Below are positions 18,701 through 26,649 of a DNA stretch of 64,000 nt, in pieces. This stretch comes from Marinobacter sp. LQ44 (GTDB lineage Bacteria > Pseudomonadota > Gammaproteobacteria > Pseudomonadales > Oleiphilaceae), in assembly GCF_001447155.2 (NCBI RefSeq), contig NZ_CP014754.1, positions 4,154,001 to 4,218,000 of the forward strand, read 5' to 3'. The position numbers and the translations under genes were made by a program. Position 1 is the stretch's first letter; the number at the start of each line of letters is the position of its first letter. Under the pieces are notes generated by a model. The model searched no databases. It saw only the letters and a program-made list of their open reading frames with translations, and had not been told where the DNA came from.

Positions 18701-20634
18701 TTTCTGCCATTGGTATTGGCGACATGGCCGGCGACGTTTTCGGTAATGGTTTGCTGTGCTCCGAGAAAACACGGCTGGTAGCGGCCTTCAACCACATTCA
18801 CATTTTCATCGATCCCAACCCGGATGCTGAAAAGAGCTTCAAGGAGCGTAAGCGGCTGTTTGAGTTACCCCGTTCAGCCTGGACCGATTACGACGCCAAG
18901 CTGATTTCCAAAGGGGGTGGCGTATTCAGCCGGAGCGCCAAGTCCATTCCGGTCAGCCCGGAGATGAAAAAGCTGCTGGGAATCAAGGCAGACCGTGTGC
19001 CGCCCAACATGCTGATTAGCCACATTCTCAAAGCGGAAGTGGACCTGCTTTGGGTGGGTGGTATCGGTACCTATGTGAAATCCGCCTCGGAAAGCCACTC
19101 CGATGTGGGCGACAAAGCCAACGATGGCCTTCGGGTCAACGGCGGTGAGCTGCGCTGCAAGGTGGTAGGCGAGGGCGGTAACCTGGGCTTTACCCAGCTT
19201 GGGCGCATCGAATACGCCTTGAAAGGCGGCCGCCTGAACACCGATTTTATCGATAACTCGGGCGGTGTGGATTGCTCGGATCACGAAGTGAACATGAAGA
19301 TCCTGCTCAACCGTGCGGTTGCTATGGGCGATCTCACCGGCAAGCAGCGCAATATCATGCTCGAAGAAATGACCGATGATGTTTCCGCATTGGTGCTCAA
19401 GAACAACTATCGCCAGACCCAGGCCATCAGCATTGCCAGTATCGATACGGCGCCACGCCTGGAAGAGTATCGCAGGCTGATGAATACCTTCGAAGGTCAG
19501 GGCAAGCTGAACCGGGATCTGGAGTTTCTGCCGGACGACGAAGCGTTGTCGGAACGGAAACTGGCCAAGAAAGGGCTGACCCGGCCTGAACTGTCGGTGC
19601 TGATTTCCTATGTCAAAGGCGACCTCAAGCAGACGTTAATAGACAGCGACCTACCGGATGACCCGCTGTTGGCCGGGGAAATGTACAAGGTGTTCCCGAA
19701 GGAACTCACCAAGCGGTTTTCCTCCGAGCTTGGCGAACACCAGTTGCGGCGGGAGATCATCGCGACGCAGATTGCCAACGACATGGTTAACCACATGGGT
19801 ATCACCTTTGTCGAGCGCCTGAACCAGTCGACGGGCGCGGATTCGGCATCCATTGCCCTGGCCTGGATTATTGCCCGCGACGTCTTTCGCATCGACAACT
19901 GGTGGGACCGCATTGAAGCACTGGATTACCACGTGTCGGCCAGTTTGCAGATAGAACTGATGCAGGACCTGATGCGCCTGATGCGCCGGGCTGTGCGCTG
20001 GCTGCTGCGCAATCGCCGGGCCGAGCTCAATATCCAGAGCCATATGGAACGCTTTGCCGACAGTGTCTGGGCGATCACGTCCAGCCTGCCAGAATACCTG
20101 GGTGAACAGGCGTGTGCCGTCTGGGAAAAACGCCATTCGGACCTGGCCAGTGCGGGGTTGCCAAAAGATCTTGCCCAGGTGCTGGCCGGTACCGGGTATC
20201 TGTACTCGTCTCTGGGCATTATTGAAGCTCAGGAAGCAACAGGAATGCCACTCAAGACCGTGGCCAACCTCTACTACGACCTGGGTGAGCGACTTGATCT
20301 GAACTGGTTCGCCAACTCTATTGCGGTGCTGACACCGAACTCCCATTGGCAGGCGCTGGCCCGTGAGAGCTTCCGGGAAGATCTGGACTGGCAGCAACGG
20401 GCCCTGACGACGGGCGTCCTTAAACTCGCCAGAAAACCCGAGGATGTCATGGCCAGCGTGGAAGCCTGGCAGGTGAGGCATCAGCCCATGATTGATCGCT
20501 GGAAAGCCATGCTGGCTGAGCTGAAGAGTGCCCGGGAGCCCGAATACGCAATGTTTTCAGTAGCCTTGCGTGAGCTTCTGGACCTGGCCCAGAGCACCAT
20601 GCACCAGTCGCCCGAAGACGCCAAGACCAACTGA
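15754..20634 (+). CDS. gdhB: NAD-specific glutamate dehydrogenase, large (180-kDa) type
   Basis: Oxidative deamination of glutamate to 2-oxoglutarate with NAD+. The product is about 1626 residues, the size of the Pseudomonas/Streptomyces large NAD-GDH class. The N-terminal half has ACT-like regulatory segments. The catalytic region includes the substrate-binding block [25 protein letters not shown] with PVGAKGGFV (about residues 812-855) and the nucleotide-binding region containing [19 protein letters not shown] (about 1140). ATG 15754 follows an AGAGG site by 6 bases; an in-frame TTG at 15748 is less likely. A long antisense frame here is a coding shadow. Confidence 0.96.
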   Translation: [1626 protein letters not shown]

Positions 20635-20650
20635 CTATTGCGTTATGCCG

Positions 20651-20682
20651 TTGATTCCCGTTCAATCCCGGGCGGGAATCAA
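20651..20682 (+). repeat. 10-bp inverted repeat between gdhB and can
   Basis: TTGATTCCCG (20651-20660) and CGGGAATCAA (20673-20682) form a perfect 10-bp stem with a 12-base loop that itself contains CCCGGG. There is no T-run after it, so it is not a classical terminator. It lies 18 bases before the carbonic anhydrase start and could affect readthrough from gdhB or message stability. Confidence 0.6.
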
Positions 20683-20699
20683 TGCTGGGAGACGTGTGA

Positions 20700-21377
20700 A
20701 TGCCACACCTGCAACATTTACTGGAGAAAAACCGTGCCTGGGCAGACGGCATCAAAGCGGGCGATCCGAAGTTTTTCGAGCGCCTGAAGAACCAGCAGGC
20801 ACCGGAATATCTCTGGATTGGGTGTGCAGACAGCCGGGTGCCGGCCAACCAGATTGTCGATCTTATGCCGGGGGAGTTGTTCGTGCACCGCAATGTGGCG
20901 AATGTGGTGGTGCATACGGATTTTAATTGTCTGTCGGTACTTCAGTTTGCGATTGACGTGCTGAAGGTCAAACACATCATGGTTGTTGGCCATTATGGCT
21001 GCGGAGGGGTGCGGGCAGCGCTGCTGAACGAGGGCTTTGGTCTGATTTCTAACTGGCTGCGCCATGTCCAGGATATTCGCGACCGCCATCAGTCTGTTCT
21101 GGATGCCTTGCCAACGGTTGAGGACCGGGTGGACCGCCTGTGCGAACTGAACGTGTTGGAACAAGTAGCCCACGTGTGCCAGAACAATATTCTCCTGGAG
21201 GCGTGGCGCCGTGGCCAACCCCTGACGGTACACGGGTTTGTCTACGATGTGGCCGATGGCCTGCTGCGTGACATGGGGCTGGCGATTACCGGTGAAGAGG
21301 AGCGTGAGAAGGTTCGTCAGAAAAACCTTCAGGCGCTGGTGGAACGACCGGTTCGGTCAGGTCGTCAAAAAACATGA
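20700..21377 (+). CDS. can: beta-class carbonic anhydrase
   Basis: Reversible hydration of CO2. The 225-residue protein has all zinc ligands of the beta class: Cys42 and Asp44 in GCADSRVPAN, and His98 and Cys101 in VVGHYGCGGV. Positions match E. coli Can exactly. A GGGAG site precedes ATG 20700. It follows gdhB with only a hairpin between, so cotranscription is possible. The stop codon forms part of a TGACA/TGTCA inverted repeat. Confidence 0.96.
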   Translation: MPHLQHLLEKNRAWADGIKAGDPKFFERLKNQQAPEYLWIGCADSRVPANQIVDLMPGELFVHRNVANVVVHTDFNCLSVLQFAIDVLKVKHIMVVGHYGCGGVRAALLNEGFGLISNWLRHVQDIRDRHQSVLDALPTVEDRVDRLCELNVLEQVAHVCQNNILLEAWRRGQPLTVHGFVYDVADGLLRDMGLAITGEEEREKVRQKNLQALVERPVRSGRQKT

Positions 21378-21422
21378 CAAAATAAATGTCAAAAAGTGTC
21401 AAAGAATCGTGACGAGCGTCAC
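21375..21422. promoter_or_regulatory. two closely spaced inverted repeats, possible operators
   Basis: TGACA (21375-21379) and TGTCA (21387-21391) form one inverted repeat that includes the can stop codon. GTGAC-GAGC-GTCAC (21409-21422) forms a second, perfect one. A TTGACC at 21426 could be a -35, though no good -10 follows at the usual spacing. The cluster of GTCA-type half sites upstream of a small gene looks like a binding region, but no regulator can be named. Confidence 0.4.
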
Positions 21423-21501
21423 TTGTTGACCCTTGGCGTCATCACAGATGGTCACCCCTGTGTTTGGTACAGTAGGTACCGTAGTAATGAGGGAGGTGAC
21501 C

Positions 21502-21675
21502 ATGAAAGAACTGATGCAAAAGGCCCTGAGTGCAATCGAAGCTCGCAGAAACGCGGGCACGGCTATGAATAGCAATCGGCAGGACAGCAAGCGAAGCGAA
21601 CCTCGCCCCCAGGAAGACTGGGGAATGTCACCGGAAGATGCACTGCGTGTTGGCACGGTTGCTCGATACAAGTAA
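21502..21675 (+). CDS. small hypothetical protein, 57 residues
   Basis: ATG 21502 is preceded by a strong GGGAGGTGAC ribosome binding site, which supports translation better than the longer upstream start. The product has a helical N-terminus (MKELMQKALSAIEARRN), a polar middle and a C-terminal EDWGMSPEDALRVGTVARYK. It has no signal peptide, membrane helix or recognised domain. It is a single-gene unit: inverted repeats stand upstream and a rho-independent terminator stands 58 bases downstream. Function unknown. Confidence 0.65.
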   Translation: MKELMQKALSAIEARRNAGTAMNSNRQDSKRSEPRPQEDWGMSPEDALRVGTVARYK

Positions 21676-21732
21676 GGCCTTCACCAGGTGCCCACTGGTG
21701 TTCTGATTTACCGTTCCGTTTCCCTTTTTGAT

Positions 21733-21773
21733 AAAGCCCTGATGTGCCGCGATGGCAGACTCAGGGCTTTTTT
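21733..21773 (+). terminator. rho-independent terminator
   Basis: AAAGCCCTGA (21733-21742) pairs perfectly with TCAGGGCTTT (21761-21770), and the T-run continues to 21773. It ends the small gene's transcript ahead of rsmC. Confidence 0.88.
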
Positions 21774-21819
21774 CCGGTTAGCATAGCGCCTTTTACGATC
21801 TCCAACGGGCTTGCTATCC

Positions 21820-22887
21820 ATGTCTGCACTGACCAATACCCACGACGTTCTTCTTCGTAACCGCGATCTGTTACAGGGGCGGCTTGCCTTACTGGGTGTT
21901 ACCGAGCCTCTTGTACTGTCTCAATGCGGTGACAGTGGCCTGGCCATGAGTGAGCATGCGGGCGTATACAGCGCACTGGCACAGCGGTCTGGCTGGCAGG
22001 CCTGTTTTGGCTACGAAACTGATGGTCTGGCCGCCGCAGGTTACGACACGGTTGTGGTTTTTCTGCCCAAGGCCCGGGCGGAGCTGGCTTTGCGCCTGAC
22101 AATGGCTCGGTTTCTGGGTTGTGAAGGCGCCAGGTTGGTGTTGATTGGCGAGAAGAAAGAAGGCATCGGTGGGGCGGTCAAACAGTTCAACGAAGTGGCT
22201 TCCGATACGGGCAAGGTGGACAGTGCCCGGCATTGTCAGGTCTGGGTCGGCACTAATAGTCAGCCCCTGTCGGTGTTTGATATTCGTGATTGGATCAGCT
22301 GGAGCCAGCTCGAGTGTGCAGGCGTTGAAATCGCCGTGGCTGGGCTGCCGGGGGTATTCAGTGAAGGGGAGCTGGATGCGGGCACGCGGATGCTGCTTGA
22401 AGCCTTGGCGGAGTCGCCCTTGAAGGCGGAGCGCGTGCTCGACTTTGCCTGTGGTGCGGGCGTGATCGGTAGCTGGTTGCAGGGCTTTGCCAAACGGCAG
22501 GGGCGCTCGCCGGTGACGGTTGACGGCGTCGACGTTCAAGCCCAGGCTGTGCTTTGTGCCGAAGCCACCTATGCCAGGGCCGGCTTGCATGGTCAGATCT
22601 ACGCTGCCGACGGACTTTCGACCCTGGACGGGCGCTGGCAGGCAGTGGTGACCAACCCTCCCTTCCACAGCGGGGTCAAAACCGACACGTCCATGACCGA
22701 GCAGTTTCTCCGGGATGTGGCCGGTCACCTGGTGCCCGGAGGAGAGTTGCGACTGGTGGCAAACAGTTTCCTGCCCTATGAGGGTGAGATCCAGCGGCAT
22801 ATCGGGCCGGTAGATCGGTTGGCGCAGGACCGTCGCTTTACGGTTTATCGAGCCTTTCGCCGGGCCAGTGCCGGCATGCGCCCATAA
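21820..22887 (+). CDS. rsmC: 16S rRNA (guanine-1207-N2) methyltransferase RsmC
   Basis: SAM-dependent N2-methylation of 16S rRNA G1207. The 355-residue protein has the two-domain RsmC layout: a catalytically dead N-terminal methyltransferase-like half and a C-terminal active half. The active half has SAM motif [15 protein letters not shown] (about residue 205) and catalytic [11 protein letters not shown] (about residue 283). ATG 21820 is preferred to the in-frame TTG at 21811. It is followed by its paralogue rlmG. Confidence 0.92.
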   Translation: MSALTNTHDVLLRNRDLLQGRLALLGVTEPLVLSQCGDSGLAMSEHAGVYSALAQRSGWQACFGYETDGLAAAGYDTVVVFLPKARAELALRLTMARFLGCEGARLVLIGEKKEGIGGAVKQFNEVASDTGKVDSARHCQVWVGTNSQPLSVFDIRDWISWSQLECAGVEIAVAGLPGVFSEGELDAGTRMLLEALAESPLKAERVLDFACGAGVIGSWLQGFAKRQGRSPVTVDGVDVQAQAVLCAEATYARAGLHGQIYAADGLSTLDGRWQAVVTNPPFHSGVKTDTSMTEQFLRDVAGHLVPGGELRLVANSFLPYEGEIQRHIGPVDRLAQDRRFTVYRAFRRASAGMRP

Positions 22888-22910
22888 AAAAAGCCCCTGG
22901 GGTAAGGGGC
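22886..22910 (-). terminator. terminator-like hairpin oriented on the minus strand
   Basis: GCCCCT (22893-22898) and AGGGGC (22905-22910) pair around GGGGTA. On the plus strand the stem is preceded by seven A residues and followed by AAAAG. The canonical stem plus T-run therefore reads on the minus strand, against rsmC. It could stop antisense transcription entering rsmC. Confidence 0.5.
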
Positions 22911-22931
22911 AAAAGTTTAATTCCGGAAAAG

Positions 22932-23022
22932 TGCCGATCGTCCGGGTGTGAAGTGCCGGACAACGTAACCGGAAAGGGTGTTCGGCGTGAACAACTCTAA
23001 CTTAGGGTTATTTTCTAGAGTA
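22932..23022. repeat. inverted repeats in the rsmC-rlmG gap
   Basis: The 185-base gap between rsmC and rlmG contains GTCCGG/CCGGAC with a 10-base spacer near 22939-22960 and a looser ACTCTA/TAGAGT pair near 22994-23022. No clear promoter hexamers are seen. These could be operator or message-folding elements. Confidence 0.3.
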
Positions 23023-23072
23023 AACAGCCTAAAACCGGTCATTTTCATCAAACCTGATACAGAGTGCCCAAA

Positions 23073-24206
23073 ATGACAACCGCAACGTTAGAGTTCTCTG
23101 CTGGTCAGCGAGTGCTCTGCCGCCCCGGCGTGAGTGACCAGAACTTACGTGCCTGGGATGCAGCGGATGAGCTGCTTCTGGATGAAGCCATACGCCGAGT
23201 GCACGCGGGCAATCGTGTATTGGTGGTGGATGACCAGTTTGGCGCACTTACGCTCGGGTTGTCTGATCACGCACCGGTATCGGTAGCAGACAGCGCGGTT
23301 CTGGCGAGCGCATTGAGCGCTAACGCCCCTTTGAATCCGGCTATACACGCTTCGGAACAGCCAGTCAGTTGGCTGAATCCGCCGCAGGGGCCCTTTGACC
23401 TGATCGTCATGCGTGTCCCTCGCCAAAGCGAATACCTGGCGTGGCTGCTGCGCTGGGTGAATTCCGTACTGGCAGACAATGGCTGCCTGCTGGCGGGGGG
23501 CATGATCAAGCACCTTCCCGATCGCAGTGTTGACGTATTTGCCGAGGCGATGCCCACCGAAGCGGTTCTGCCAGCGCGCAAAAAGGCGCGTGTTGTGGTC
23601 TGTCGCCGGGGAGAGGCAAGCCTGGCGGGCTGGTCAGGGCTGTGGAAAGGTTATTCCGTTCCGGAACTTCCAGTCGCCGTGGAGGCCATGCCCGCGGTGT
23701 TTGCCCGGGACCGTCTGGACATTGGTACCCGTGAATTGCTGCCACTTGTAGCTCCTGCCGTTGCCCGGCTCCCAAGTGGTGCCCGGGTACTGGATTTGGC
23801 TTGCGGCAACGGTATTCTGGGGTTGGTGGCAATGGCCTGCCGCGACGATACCCGTGTGGAATTTGCCGATGTGTCCGCCCAGGCTGTGGCGAGTGTACGG
23901 CATAATCTGATGCGTTGCGGGTTTGAAGCAAGGGCCAGCGTCTGCCATTCCGACGGCGTCGACAGAGGCGCGGGAAACTATCAGCTGATTCTGCTCAACC
24001 CGCCGTTTCATGAGGGTGGGGTAGTCGGCGATCATATTGCCTTGAGGCTGTTCCGGGATGCTGCCCGGCACCTGGAACCCGAAGGCACCTTATTGATGGT
24101 GGGGAATCGCCACCTGGGGTATCACCGCTCCCTGAAACGCTATTTCAGCAGTGTGGTGCAGCGGGCGGCAAGCCCGCGTTTCGTCGTTTTTGAGGCCAGC
24201 CTGTGA
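23073..24206 (+). CDS. rlmG: 23S rRNA (guanine-1835-N2) methyltransferase RlmG
   Basis: SAM-dependent N2-methylation of 23S rRNA G1835. The 377-residue protein has a degenerate N-terminal half beginning with the RlmG-type LRAWDAADELLLDEAI block, an ARKKARVV linker, and a C-terminal catalytic half. That half has VLDLACGNGILGL (about residue 238) and LLNPPFHEGG (about 305). ATG 23073 is chosen; GTG 23064 is three codons upstream. It is a tandem paralogue of RsmC and converges on ribE with a 4-base gap. Confidence 0.9.
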   Translation: MTTATLEFSAGQRVLCRPGVSDQNLRAWDAADELLLDEAIRRVHAGNRVLVVDDQFGALTLGLSDHAPVSVADSAVLASALSANAPLNPAIHASEQPVSWLNPPQGPFDLIVMRVPRQSEYLAWLLRWVNSVLADNGCLLAGGMIKHLPDRSVDVFAEAMPTEAVLPARKKARVVVCRRGEASLAGWSGLWKGYSVPELPVAVEAMPAVFARDRLDIGTRELLPLVAPAVARLPSGARVLDLACGNGILGLVAMACRDDTRVEFADVSAQAVASVRHNLMRCGFEARASVCHSDGVDRGAGNYQLILLNPPFHEGGVVGDHIALRLFRDAARHLEPEGTLLMVGNRHLGYHRSLKRYFSSVVQRAASPRFVVFEASL

Positions 24207-24210
24207 GCCA

Positions 24211-24834
24211 TCAGCCCTGGACTGTCGATGGCCGGTCGTAGCCGAGTCGGGCCAGGGTGTCTACGATGGTTTGGGTCTGGCTGTCTACCTCAATGTTCAC
24301 CCTTTGCCCTTGTTCCGCGCTCCCGAACGTGGTGGCACGCAGGGTTTCCGGGATCAGGTGCACGTTAAACCGGTTCTCCTGAACCTCGCCGATGGTCAGG
24401 CTGGCGCCGTTGATGGCGATATAGCCTTTCGGGAACACGTACTTTTGCCACTCTGAGGGAATCTCGAACCACAACGTTACGTTATTCTCTGGCCGAACGA
24501 TGTCCACCAGGGTAGCCGTGGTATGAATGTGGCCGCTGAGCAGGTGGCCGCCGATCTCATCGCCAATGCGAGCTGCCCGTTCAAAGTTTACTGTGTCTCC
24601 GGGGGATAGCTCCCCGAGTGTGGTCAGGCGCAGGGTTTCCTGCATGGCGTCAAAATAAAGGTGGGTTCCGTCCTGTCGAGTGACCGTCAGGCAGGTTCCG
24701 TTAATGGCAACCGACGCCCCGATGGTCACACCTTCAACCCGCGCCCCCGGAAAATCGATAACCAGAGTATTCAGGCCCGGTGATGCAATAATCTCGGTGA
24801 CTTTGGCGATACCCTGAACAATACCGGTAAACAT
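24211..24834 (-). CDS. ribE: riboflavin synthase, alpha subunit
   Basis: Dismutation of two 6,7-dimethyl-8-ribityllumazine to riboflavin and a pyrimidine. The 207-residue protein begins with the diagnostic MFTGIVQG and contains two lumazine-synthase-like barrels, each with G(A/S)S(V/L)AINGxxLT-type motifs (NGTCLTV near residue 47, INGASLTI near 148) and SGHIHTTA at the pocket. A much longer in-frame extension upstream lacks family similarity. It stands alone, not in a rib cluster, and no FMN riboswitch fold was recognised in its 157-base leader. Confidence 0.94.
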   Translation of the reverse strand: MFTGIVQGIAKVTEIIASPGLNTLVIDFPGARVEGVTIGASVAINGTCLTVTRQDGTHLYFDAMQETLRLTTLGELSPGDTVNFERAARIGDEIGGHLLSGHIHTTATLVDIVRPENNVTLWFEIPSEWQKYVFPKGYIAINGASLTIGEVQENRFNVHLIPETLRATTFGSAEQGQRVNIEVDSQTQTIVDTLARLGYDRPSTVQG

Positions 24835-24991
24835 AGTGGTGCTCCTGAACCCTGATGTGATGGAGCAAGGATACCGGTGGCCGGTTCGGTTGCCAAGAAA
24901 GCCTGCTGAACAAGCGTCGGCAAACAGGACATTCAAGAAACAGTCGTATTGGCCGATACTTGCAAAAGGAACGAACCGATAAGGTGGCCTC

Positions 24992-25888
24992 ATGGCTGAG
25001 CAAACAGCAAAGAACCTGACAGACGATGCCAACGCCCCGGGCGCGGTCCTGAGGCCAGGCCGTGCGGCTGATCCTGTACCTGACGCTGCGGGGGCGGCCT
25101 TGAATGCTGCTCAGCGTACCGCAGCTCTGCAAGCATCAGAGGCGGCGCGGGCGGAGTCGGATCGACCCCCGGAGCCCGCCGAGCAGGAGGGGGGTGATGA
25201 GCAGGAAAGCGAGGCAGGGCGCGAGTCACAGGGTGACATAGAGAAAGCGCTGGCGGAATCGAAGCAGCGCAAGCTAAGACTGATGCTGCGACAGTGTGAT
25301 CGGGTGCTGCTGATGGATTTCGACCTGTTGTCCATGTCTGACTGGCCAACCAATTATCAAATGGCTGCCGCCCGCCGGAGTCGCGACCTGTGGGTGTTCA
25401 GTGCCCTGGTGGCCGCCACCATTTTTCTCTCCGGGCTCACCGGTTTCATCCCGGCTTGGATTGCCGGTGGTGGCTTTGGCGCCTTCGTTATCATCCTGTT
25501 GCTGGGAGTGCCGATCATTCGGCGGATCTACACTGAGAAGCCGTCCTATCTGGACCTTGTGGTTAAGCGGCAGCGCCTGCTGCGTGATGCCCGGAAGCAC
25601 GTGGAGCATCTGGAAGGCAAGGAGGGGCTGGTTTGGCAATGCGCCAGGATGGCGGAGTATAACCCTGCACTGAAGCATCCCAGGTTCAGCGATATTATCC
25701 GCTTGAGCGAGCAGCGGGCTCTCGCCAGGCATCTTGTCCGCAGGGAGTACGTGCGCCTGTATCTGATTTACATGCTGGAAGCGGAAAAGACTTACAGCAG
25801 GGTTCAGCAGGCGTTTTTTGATGGTAATCAGGAGGCGATTGATAAAGGTTGGGAATCTGTTGCTGCGGTGCCGGCCGAGCGAACTTGA
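24992..25888 (+). CDS. hypothetical membrane protein with two transmembrane helices
   Basis: A 298-residue protein not recognised as a named family. Residues 1-85 are polar and low complexity (Ala, Glu, Gln, Pro). Residues 86-105 are basic. Two hydrophobic helices (about 133-151 and 154-170: WVFSALVAATIFLSGLTGF, then GGGFGAFVIILLLGVPII) are followed by a long, charged, mostly helical C-terminal half. The likely topology is both tails in the cytoplasm. An AAGGTGG site precedes ATG 24992. The psrA promoter -35 overlaps its stop codon. It occupies the place where lexA often precedes psrA in pseudomonads. Confidence 0.75.
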   Translation: MAEQTAKNLTDDANAPGAVLRPGRAADPVPDAAGAALNAAQRTAALQASEAARAESDRPPEPAEQEGGDEQESEAGRESQGDIEKALAESKQRKLRLMLRQCDRVLLMDFDLLSMSDWPTNYQMAAARRSRDLWVFSALVAATIFLSGLTGFIPAWIAGGGFGAFVIILLLGVPIIRRIYTEKPSYLDLVVKRQRLLRDARKHVEHLEGKEGLVWQCARMAEYNPALKHPRFSDIIRLSEQRALARHLVRREYVRLYLIYMLEAEKTYSRVQQAFFDGNQEAIDKGWESVAAVPAERT

Positions 25889-25928
25889 CATGGCACGTCT
25901 TCAAACGTATGTTTCAAACAGACGTTTG
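25885..25928 (+). promoter_or_regulatory. psrA promoter with two tandem PsrA-type operators
   Basis: TTGACA (25885-25890), a 17-base spacer and TATGTT (25908-25913) form a promoter. Two sites match the published PsrA motif (G/C)AAAC-N(2-4)-GTTT(G/C): CAAAC-GTAT-GTTTC (25902-25915) and CAAAC-AGAC-GTTTG (25915-25928). They share one base. The first covers the -10 and the second covers the expected transcription start, a layout for autorepression. Confidence 0.8.
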
Positions 25929-25948
25929 CTAGAGGCACTGAAAACAAC

Positions 25949-26626
25949 ATGGCGCAGTCTGATACCGTTGACCGCATACTCGACGCTGCCGAGGAGCTGT
26001 TCGCCGAGCGGGGGTTCTCCGAAACATCACTCCGGATGATTACCAGTAAGGCTAAAGTAAATCTGGCCGCTGTCAATTATCACTTTGGGTCTAAAAACGC
26101 GTTGATCCACGCGGTTTTCGCCCGATTTCTGACGCCGTTTTCGGCAACCCTGGAAACCGCCTTCGACGACCTGGAAGAGCGGTGTGACGGCAATCCCCCC
26201 ACGCTAAACCAGACCCTCTGGGCGCTTACTGAGAGTGCCATACGGATGCCCCAGCGCAATGAGCGTGGCATTTCCATCTTCATGCGCCTGTTGGGGCTGG
26301 CTTACACCCAGTCCCAGGGCCATCTGCGAAAGTTTCTGGAGCAGGAATACAGCCAACCGTTTGGCCGCTTCATGCGGCTGCTCAAGGAAGCGACACCGGA
26401 GCTCACTGCGGTTGATCGGTATTGGCGCATTCAATTTATGTTGGGGGCCACTGCGTTCACCATGTCCAGCAGTGATGCCTTGCGGGATATTCTGCAGAAT
26501 AAACTAGGCGTTGAAACCTCCGTCCAGGAGATTGCGGCCAGGCTGGTGCCATTCCTGGCAGCCGGCATGCAAGCACCTGATAAGTTGCTGGCGCCGCCGC
26601 CTGAGAGCAAAGTCTCTGTTGCCTGA
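25949..26626 (+). CDS. psrA: TetR-family transcriptional regulator PsrA
   Basis: The 225-residue protein matches Pseudomonas PsrA closely at the N-terminus (MAQSDTVDRILDAAEELFAERGF, then ITSKAKVNLAAVNYHFGSKNALI, the helix-turn-helix at about residues 26-52) and in the ligand domain (SIFMRLLGLAYTQSQGHLRKFLE). PsrA represses itself and fatty-acid beta-oxidation genes and is released by long-chain fatty acids or acyl-CoA; it also activates rpoS in pseudomonads. Tandem PsrA sites in its own promoter support autoregulation here. Confidence 0.93.
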   Translation: MAQSDTVDRILDAAEELFAERGFSETSLRMITSKAKVNLAAVNYHFGSKNALIHAVFARFLTPFSATLETAFDDLEERCDGNPPTLNQTLWALTESAIRMPQRNERGISIFMRLLGLAYTQSQGHLRKFLEQEYSQPFGRFMRLLKEATPELTAVDRYWRIQFMLGATAFTMSSSDALRDILQNKLGVETSVQEIAARLVPFLAAGMQAPDKLLAPPPESKVSVA

Positions 26627-26649
26627 GGTTCCCCGCCTCGGGTAGGCTT

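Noticed and set aside
16180..18801. 873-codon open frame antisense to gdhB
   Set aside because: It lies wholly opposite a well-conserved gene, has no recognisable domain and a His/Gln/Arg-rich composition typical of antisense frames in GC-rich coding DNA.
24835..24991. possible FMN riboswitch upstream of ribE
   Set aside because: None of the conserved RFN helices or loop sequences could be recognised in the leader.
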